Notes under the pieces: model-generated
Told to the model about the DNA's origin: nothing
Databases searched by the model: none
The model's input: only the letters and a program-made list of their open reading frames with translations
Program-made: the position numbers and the translations under genes
From: Bifidobacteriaceae bacterium
GTDB lineage: Bacteria; Actinomycetota; Actinomycetes; Actinomycetales; WQXJ01
Reading direction: 5' to 3'
NCBI GenBank assembly: GCA_031265345.1
Contig: JAISCU010000291.1
Coordinates: 1-10,070 of the forward strand
Length of the DNA stretch: 10,070 bases
Shown: one piece after another, positions 5,679 to 10,070 of the stretch
How positions within the stretch are numbered: the stretch's first letter is position 1
Layout: each line of letters opens with the position of its first letter

Positions 5679-6194
5679 ATGCCCGATTACCAAGCCATCG
5701 CCCAATCCCTGGTCTCGCCAGAGGCCTTCTACAATCTGCTCGGCAAGCTGTCGCGGGGCTTCGGCTCCAAGAAGCAGGCGGTCGCGGCCCTCGAGCTGTG
5801 GAACGGAGCCGAGTCACGGTTCATCGGAGCCGCTCACACCTTCCGGGCCCCCGGCGGCACAGGCACCGGGCTCTACCTCCGCATCTACTGGGACCCCGCG
5901 AGGGTCGCGACTCCGGACCTTGGTGCCGTCGAAGTGGCGATCAACACCGCTGTGCCCGTCAAGCTGATCAAAGACGACGCGAAGGCCGCCTTCAAGGGTC
6001 AGCGCGACAAGAAGCAGTCCTACATCTTCAGCCGGGTGGGGGCCGCCTCGTCCCCGTTGAGTCAGTGGTTCCTGGAGAAGTTCGGCGTCTGGGCCGTGGC
6101 CCAGCAGGTGACGGCTCCCGACGACTTCGCGGAGAACACCGTCGCCGTGGTGGTGAAGGACGGCCTGGACCACCTCTGGGCGTTCGAAGCCTGA
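5679..6194 (+). CDS. uncharacterised 171-residue soluble protein, first gene of the two-component operon
   Basis: I do not recognise this family. The protein has no signal peptide and no membrane segment, and should be cytoplasmic. The N-terminal third is helical with a basic patch ('LSRGFGSKKQAVAAL', about 24-38). The middle looks like beta strands ('GLYLRIYW', 'AVEVAINTAVPVKLI'). A Lys/Arg-rich stretch with 'KDDAKAAFKGQRDKKQ' follows, and the end ('NTVAVVVKDGLDHLWAFEA') looks like a closing strand and helix. It resembles a compact single alpha/beta domain. Its start is firm because of the AGGAGGT site. The gene is separated by only 5 bases from the next one, which encodes a two-helix membrane protein, and the pair precedes a response regulator and a kinase, so it probably works with them at the envelope, perhaps as an accessory or ligand-binding partner. 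That role is inference from position only. Confidence 0.85.
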   Translation: MPDYQAIAQSLVSPEAFYNLLGKLSRGFGSKKQAVAALELWNGAESRFIGAAHTFRAPGGTGTGLYLRIYWDPARVATPDLGAVEVAINTAVPVKLIKDDAKAAFKGQRDKKQSYIFSRVGAASSPLSQWFLEKFGVWAVAQQVTAPDDFAENTVAVVVKDGLDHLWAFEA

Positions 6195-6199
6195 TCTGG

Positions 6200-7231
6200 A
6201 TGGCCTTCGACTTCTCCACCTGGGATCGCAAGGTCACACGCTCCGATCTGCGTGATTACTACCGGTCGCAAGCGATACCGTTCCATAGTCGCCGTGGCTT
6301 TCTGGTGGCGCTGGCGCTGCTCGGCCTAGCCGTTCTGACGGCCATCGACGTGCTGATGACGCCCCGGCTCGCCGCCGACTTGCAGAACTCCAAGTTTGCG
6401 CTGTGGGTCGCTGGCGGCACGGCCTTTCTCGCCCTGTTGATCGTGTGGTCTGCTTGGTGGTCCGCTGGCGCCCTGCGCCGCGACGTCCTGCTGAACAAGT
6501 TCTGTCAGGCCAACGGGATGAACTTCCGCGCGTTGACCAGGGATTATGTGTCTCCTGGCACGCCTTTCGCCAGTCGGCAGAACGACGTGACCAGCAGACC
6601 GAAATCCGTCACGCGGCCGGTGCTGTCGACCAGCGATTTCACCACCGTGATCGGTCGCCACCAGGTGGAGAACCACGGCAATGGGACCAGCGACGATTTC
6701 CACCTGCCGTTCACATTCGCCATGTCGCGGCTGCCTCGCGAAGTCCCGCACATGATCCTGAAGAACCGGCGTTCGCGAATCGTGAAACTGTCCCAATCCG
6801 CCGACGTGGCCCGGATGCGGCTGGAGGACGGTTTCCCGGACACGTTCGTGCTGTACTGCGCGGCCGGGTACGAGCGTGACGCGCTGCACATCTTCACACC
6901 CGAGGTGATGGCGGCCTGCCTCGACCTGGCCGGGAACGCGGAGATCGAGTTGGTGGACAACAGCCTGTTCATCTACACCCGCTCGGCCACCCCCTTTCGA
7001 GACCCCGAGCAGTTGGCCTCGTTCTTGGGCCTGGCCGAGCGCCTCACCGCTACCTTCGCCAAGCAGACCGGCGCCTACTGGGACGACCCGGCGGAGGCGC
7101 ACAACCAGGTGGCTCTCCGGGCACCCGCCCAGCGGTCCTGGCCGGACTATCCTGGTCGCGGCGGGCGCGTGGCCGCCAACCATCCCCATGGACCACCGGA
7201 GGAGACTCGCACCGTAGGAGCGGCCCGATGA
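6200..7231 (+). CDS. uncharacterised two-helix membrane protein with a large cytoplasmic domain
   Basis: This 343-residue protein has a short soluble N-terminus, membrane helices at about 34-53 and 67-88 joined by a short loop, and a cytoplasmic domain from about 92 onward. The soluble domain has 'FTFAMSRLPREVPHMIL', then 'FPDTFVLYCAAGYERDALHIFTP' split by short turns, and an 'IELVDNSLFIYT' strand. The layout recalls two-helix membrane proteins of unknown function (DUF3137-like proteins have similar topology), but I cannot confirm membership. The start ATG 6200 is 5 bases after the previous stop with almost no Shine-Dalgarno, suggesting coupling to it. The last 45 or so residues are Pro/Gly/Arg-rich and unlike the rest, and the stop overlaps the response-regulator start by 4 bases (ATGA). 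A link to sensing or transport is inference; it could equally be an effector controlled by the two-component system. Confidence 0.85.
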   Translation: MAFDFSTWDRKVTRSDLRDYYRSQAIPFHSRRGFLVALALLGLAVLTAIDVLMTPRLAADLQNSKFALWVAGGTAFLALLIVWSAWWSAGALRRDVLLNKFCQANGMNFRALTRDYVSPGTPFASRQNDVTSRPKSVTRPVLSTSDFTTVIGRHQVENHGNGTSDDFHLPFTFAMSRLPREVPHMILKNRRSRIVKLSQSADVARMRLEDGFPDTFVLYCAAGYERDALHIFTPEVMAACLDLAGNAEIELVDNSLFIYTRSATPFRDPEQLASFLGLAERLTATFAKQTGAYWDDPAEAHNQVALRAPAQRSWPDYPGRGGRVAANHPHGPPEETRTVGAAR

Positions 7232-7956
7232 ATCAGCACGAGCAAGTGGACTGCCTGGTCGTGGACGATGAGGCGCCCCTGTCCGAGGCGACCGTCGAGT
7301 ACTTCACCATGCTGGGCACCTCGGCCGCCTGGGTGCCGGACGCCGCCGGGGCGTTGACTTTCCTGGCCAACCATGACGTCGGGTTGATCCTGCTCGACAT
7401 CAACTTGGACGGCGAGTCGGGCTTCTCGCTGTGCCGGCGCTTGCGTCAAGACACCGACCTGCCGATCCTGTTCATCTCGGCGCGGGGCGGCGACGACGAC
7501 ATCCTCCTGGGGCTGGGCGTTGGCGGCGACGACTACATCGCCAAGCCGTACTCCCTGGCGGTGCTCCACGCCAAAGTCCAGGCGGTGCTGCGGCGGCTGG
7601 GCCGCGCGCCCTCACCCCCGCCGCGCGGCGCCGTCGTCGATCAGTTCGCCTTCGCGGGCGTCACGGTCCGCTTCGACCTCGAACGCGTCTTCGGCCCTTC
7701 CGGGGCGCTCCCGCTCACGGTCACGGAGTACCGTCTGCTCGCCTGCCTGGCCTCCTCGCACGGGCGCGCGGTCCCCAAACGCGAGTTGTTCGCGGAGGCG
7801 TGGGGCCACACCGCCGTCACCGATGGCACCCTCAACGTCCACGTCCGCCGTCTTCGGGCCAAGCTCGCAGCCGCCGCGCCGGGCTCCGAGGACCACGTCA
7901 AGACGGTCTGGGGAGTGGGCTACGTTCTCGACTTGGACGATGCCGCGCGGTCATGA
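7228..7956 (+). CDS. OmpR/PhoB-family response regulator
   Basis: This 242-residue cytoplasmic transcription factor should be phosphorylated by the kinase encoded next to it. The receiver domain (about 7-122) has the acidic pair D13/D14, phosphoacceptor D57 in 'LILLDIN', the switch serine S84 in 'FISAR' and K106 in 'YIAKPY', so the phosphorylation site is complete. A short Pro-rich linker leads to a winged-helix DNA-binding domain (about 140-236) with 'LTVTEYRLLACLASSHG', the recognition helix in 'TLNVHVRRLRAKL' and the final 'VKTVWGVGYVL' hairpin. The start ATG 7228 has AGGAG at 7216-7220 with a 7-base spacer and overlaps the previous stop by 4 bases; its own stop overlaps the kinase start by 4 bases. 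Likely targets are its own operon and the ABC transporter downstream, which is inferred from neighbourhood. Confidence 0.96.
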   Translation: MNQHEQVDCLVVDDEAPLSEATVEYFTMLGTSAAWVPDAAGALTFLANHDVGLILLDINLDGESGFSLCRRLRQDTDLPILFISARGGDDDILLGLGVGGDDYIAKPYSLAVLHAKVQAVLRRLGRAPSPPPRGAVVDQFAFAGVTVRFDLERVFGPSGALPLTVTEYRLLACLASSHGRAVPKRELFAEAWGHTAVTDGTLNVHVRRLRAKLAAAAPGSEDHVKTVWGVGYVLDLDDAARS

Positions 7957-9260
7957 CCACCCGCCGCCTCGCCTTCGCCCTGGTCGGGTTCTCAGCCGTC
8001 TTGGTGGCCCTGGCCTGGGTCTTCATCCGCCCGCCGGTCGCCACGCCGCCAGACTTGCCAGCCTTGAACGACATCGCGTCCCGGCTGGCGGCGGACGGCG
8101 CGGCGGTGGGCGGGTCCGGCTACCAGCTGCCCCGGCCGCGGGGCGCCCCGGATTACGCCGTCCTCGACGCGGACGGCCGCCTCATCGCGGCGACCGGCCC
8201 CGAAGCGGCCACCAGCCTGGCCGAGGCCGTCGCGCGCCAGGACACCGTGCTCGATCTCAGGGACGGCGACCGTCTGACCGGCCAAGTCCTGTTCGCCACC
8301 GGCGACGAGGCCGCCCGGGCAGCCGGCGCGACCCGACTGCGGTGGGCGTTCACGGCGCTGGTAATCGTGCTGGTCGGCGCGGCGGTGGTGGCGTTGTGGC
8401 GGCTCGACCGGGCACTGTTGCGGCCGTTCCGGGAGATGGAGGGGTTCGCGCGGCAAGTGGCCGGCGGCGACTTGGACGCGCCGCTTCGGATGGACAAGGC
8501 CAACGCCTTCGGGGCGTTCACGGAGGCGTTCGATCTGATGCGGCAGGAGTTGGCGGCGGCGCGTGATCGCGAACGCCAGGCCGACCGGGCCAAGCGGGAA
8601 CTGGTTGCCTCGCTGGGCCACGACATGAAGACGCCGGTCGCTTCCATCAAGGCGGTCGCCGAGTTGATGGAAGCGCGGAACCGCGACCCGGAGACGGCCG
8701 CGCGGCTGGCTGTGATCGGCGCCAAGGCGGACCAGATCGACGCCTTGGCCTCGGACCTGCTGGCCGGGGCGTTGCAGGAGCTGGACGCTCTGCCGGTCAG
8801 CCCGCGCGAGGTCAGCTCTTGCGACCTGGCCAGGCTCGTGGCCGAGGCGGACCACCTGGGCTGGGCGGACGGCATCGTGCTGCCGGACTGCCTGGTGCGA
8901 GCGGACCCGCTGAGATGGGCGCAGGCGGTGGGGAACGTGGTGGCGAACGCGTACAAGTACGGGGCGCCGCCGCTCACCGTCATCGCGCGGATCGCCGCCG
9001 AGGCGCCGAACGAACGGCGGCCGCGGAACTCGCGGGGGAGCCTGACGGTGACGCTGGCGGACGCGGGGCCGGGCGTGTCGGTGGACGAGCTCGCCCTGGT
9101 CACCCGGAAGTTCTATCGCGGCGCCGCCGGGGCTGGGAAACCCGGTGCCGGGCTGGGTCTCTACCTGGCGCAGCACCTGATGGAACGGATGGGCGGCCAA
9201 CTGGTCTGCGGCGCCGCGGACCCAGGCTTCAAGGTGACGCTGCGGCTGCCGCTGGTCTGA
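7953..9260 (+). CDS. membrane sensor histidine kinase
   Basis: This 435-residue kinase is the partner of the response regulator. It has a first membrane helix at about 6-25, an extracytoplasmic sensor of about 100 residues (26-129), a second helix at 131-149 and a HAMP-like linker (150 to about 205). A dimerisation/phosphoacceptor domain with H223 in 'ASLGHDMKTPVASIKA' follows, then an ATPase domain with the N box 'NVVANAYKYG' (N332), the G1 box 'DAGPGV' (D370) and the G2 box 'GAGLGLYLAQ'. All catalytic boxes are intact. The sensor shows 'YAVLDADGRLIAATG', a PAS/Cache-like strand-turn-strand, so a small extracellular ligand or an envelope signal is possible. It is not a BceS-like kinase, since those have almost no extracellular loop. 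The start ATG 7953 overlaps the regulator stop by 4 bases (ATGA). The stimulus is unknown. Confidence 0.95.
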   Translation: MTTRRLAFALVGFSAVLVALAWVFIRPPVATPPDLPALNDIASRLAADGAAVGGSGYQLPRPRGAPDYAVLDADGRLIAATGPEAATSLAEAVARQDTVLDLRDGDRLTGQVLFATGDEAARAAGATRLRWAFTALVIVLVGAAVVALWRLDRALLRPFREMEGFARQVAGGDLDAPLRMDKANAFGAFTEAFDLMRQELAAARDRERQADRAKRELVASLGHDMKTPVASIKAVAELMEARNRDPETAARLAVIGAKADQIDALASDLLAGALQELDALPVSPREVSSCDLARLVAEADHLGWADGIVLPDCLVRADPLRWAQAVGNVVANAYKYGAPPLTVIARIAAEAPNERRPRNSRGSLTVTLADAGPGVSVDELALVTRKFYRGAAGAGKPGAGLGLYLAQHLMERMGGQLVCGAADPGFKVTLRLPLV

Positions 9261-9295
9261 TGCGGGATCCTGGGCGCGTCCGGTTCGCGTAAGGA

Positions 9296-9314
9296 TTGCG
9301 CCAGGAGTGCGCAA
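9296..9314. promoter_or_regulatory. inverted repeat TTGCGC-N7-GCGCAA between kinase and ABC gene
   Basis: TTGCGC (9296-9301) and GCGCAA (9309-9314) are exact complements around 7 bases, 36 bases after the kinase stop and 65 bases before the ABC ATPase start. It could be a weak terminator for the operon or a binding site controlling the transporter. No T tract follows, and the surrounding 118-base gap shows no clear -35/-10 pair, so the transporter may be partly co-transcribed with the kinase. Confidence 0.4.
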
Positions 9315-9364
9315 CGTCTTCGACGCTCGGCGGGACCGTTCGCGGTGCAGGATGGGAGCGATCG

Positions 9365-9371
9365 AAGGAGG
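9365..9371 (+). promoter_or_regulatory. strong ribosome binding site of the ABC ATPase gene
   Basis: AAGGAGG lies 7 bases before ATG 9379 and fixes the start of the transporter gene. It excludes starts in the other frames of this stretch. Confidence 0.8.
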
Positions 9372-9378
9372 ACCCCCA

Positions 9379-10070
9379 ATGACCACCGACCAATGCCTCA
9401 TCTGGACCGAGAAGCTGTCCAAGACGTTCTCCCGCGAGGGCGTCCAGCAGCATGTCCTCAGGAACCTGGACCTCGAGATCCGCGAGGGCGACTTCACCGT
9501 CATCATGGGCGCGTCCGGCGCGGGCAAGTCCACGCTGCTGTACGCCCTGTCCGGGATCGACACTCCGAGCCTTGGGGACGTGCGTTTCAGGGGACGCTCG
9601 CTGGTGGGCTTGAGCCAGAGCGAGTTGGCGCGGTTCCGGAGGCGGGCGTGCGGCTTCGTGTTCCAGCAGATCCACCTGCTCCAGACGCTGTCGCTGTTCG
9701 ACAACGCCATGGCGGCGGGGCTGCTGGTGTCGAAGGACCGGGCGGCGGTGGCCGCGCGCGCCGAGGACCTGTTCGAGCGGGTCGGGATCGACGCGGCGAC
9801 GCGCCGCAAGCTCCCCGCCCAGACCTCCGGTGGCGAGGCGCAGCGGGCGGCGGTGGTCCGCGCGCTGGTCAACTCGCCGGACGTGCTCTTCGCGGACGAG
9901 CCCACCGGCGCGCTGGACCAGGCCTCCGGCACAGCCGTGCTCGACCTGCTCACCAGCGTGAAGGCCGAAGGGCAGACGGTGGTGCTGGTGACCCATGACC
10001 TGAAATCGGCCCGGCGGGGCGACCGGATCCTCTACCTGCGGGACGGGCAGATCGCCGGGGAGTTGGATCT
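9379..10070 (+). CDS. ABC transporter ATPase of the MacB/LolD type (3' end outside the window)
   Basis: At least 230 residues of a cytoplasmic ATP-binding subunit are present, and the frame is open at the right edge. It probably powers an FtsX/MacB-type permease for export of peptides, lipids or antibiotics. Walker A is GASGAGKST (44-52), the Q-loop glutamine is Q96 in 'FVFQQIHLL', the signature is 'TSGGEAQR' (149-156), Walker B is 'VLFADEP' (D173, E174), the D-loop is 'ALD' (178-180) and the H-loop is H206 in 'VLVTHD'. 'VFQQIHLL' and 'ADEPTGALD' are typical of the MacB/LolD/BceA group. The signature has Thr in place of the usual Leu of LSGG and Glu in place of Gln, a tolerated but less common variant. 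Almost the whole expected length (about 220-260 residues) is visible. The position after a two-component system suggests transport regulated by it; the permease should lie immediately downstream. Confidence 0.95.
   Translation, partial: MTTDQCLIWTEKLSKTFSREGVQQHVLRNLDLEIREGDFTVIMGASGAGKSTLLYALSGIDTPSLGDVRFRGRSLVGLSQSELARFRRRACGFVFQQIHLLQTLSLFDNAMAAGLLVSKDRAAVAARAEDLFERVGIDAATRRKLPAQTSGGEAQRAAVVRALVNSPDVLFADEPTGALDQASGTAVLDLLTSVKAEGQTVVLVTHDLKSARRGDRILYLRDGQIAGELD

Noticed and set aside
3426..5705. Long open frame of about 759 codons on the minus strand
   Set aside because: It lies antisense to the surface-protein gene, whose domains, signal peptide and sorting signal are clear. The minus-strand product is Arg/Gly/His-rich with no domain; long antisense frames are expected in GC-rich genes.
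5798..6199. Upstream extension of the membrane protein to 5798
   Set aside because: It would overlap the preceding gene almost entirely in another frame and gives an Arg/Gly-rich sequence. The hydrophobic and conserved-looking part begins after ATG 6200.
7992..9953. Minus-strand open frame of about 653 codons
   Set aside because: It is antisense to the histidine kinase and the ABC ATPase, both with complete catalytic motifs. It has an Arg/Ser-rich composition and no recognisable domain.
9345..9998. Open frame of 217 codons over the ABC gene
   Set aside because: It is in a different frame from the ATPase, which has all ABC motifs from ATG 9379; the shifted frame gives a Gly/Arg-rich product.
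1..10070. tRNA or rRNA genes, insertion sequences, integrases, attachment sites
   Set aside because: Nothing resembling a transposase, recombinase, terminal repeat, tRNA fold or rRNA segment was seen on reading both strands by eye; a covariance-model search would be needed to exclude small RNAs.

Overview
The window is GC-rich throughout, with third codon positions mostly G or C. It carries a large LPxTG-type cell-wall-anchored protein and mostly Shine-Dalgarno-led genes that often overlap by 4 bases. This points to a Gram-positive, high-GC actinobacterium (Actinomycetota). I cannot place it at genus level from sequence alone. All confidently called genes read on the + strand.

Left part (1-2084): about 410 bases without a convincing complete gene lead into a two-gene operon. 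Its first gene encodes an XRE-type helix-turn-helix protein with a long C-terminal domain (412-1221). It overlaps by 4 bases a nucleotidyltransferase of the AbiEii/AbiGii kind (1218-2084). Together they look like a type IV-style toxin-antitoxin or phage-defence module, with nested inverted repeats at the promoter that suit autorepression.

Middle (2085-5500): after a 159-base gap containing a perfect 6-4-6 inverted repeat comes a 1064-residue secreted surface protein (2244-5438). Its order is: signal peptide, a beta-helix-like region with a roughly 28-residue repeat, Ig-like and Fn3-like modules, two FIVAR-like helical domains, another Ig-like module, a Pro/Asp/Glu/Gly stalk, an LPLTG motif, a membrane helix and a basic tail. 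It looks like an adhesin or glycan-binding protein. No sortase gene is in the window. A tandem 11-bp duplication and a strong hairpin (probable terminator) follow it.

Right part (5600-10070): a promoter-like site precedes four tightly packed genes. They encode an unrecognised 171-residue soluble protein, an unrecognised 343-residue protein with two membrane helices, an OmpR-family response regulator and a sensor histidine kinase. Spacings are +5, -4 and -4 bases, so they are very probably one operon. After a 118-base gap with an inverted repeat, an ABC-transporter ATPase of the MacB/LolD type begins and runs off the right edge, so an FtsX/MacB-type permease is likely just outside. The most plausible reading is an envelope-sensing regulatory operon controlling an export or peptide-resistance transporter. 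The two uncharacterised proteins, fused into the operon by overlap, are the least explained part of the window.
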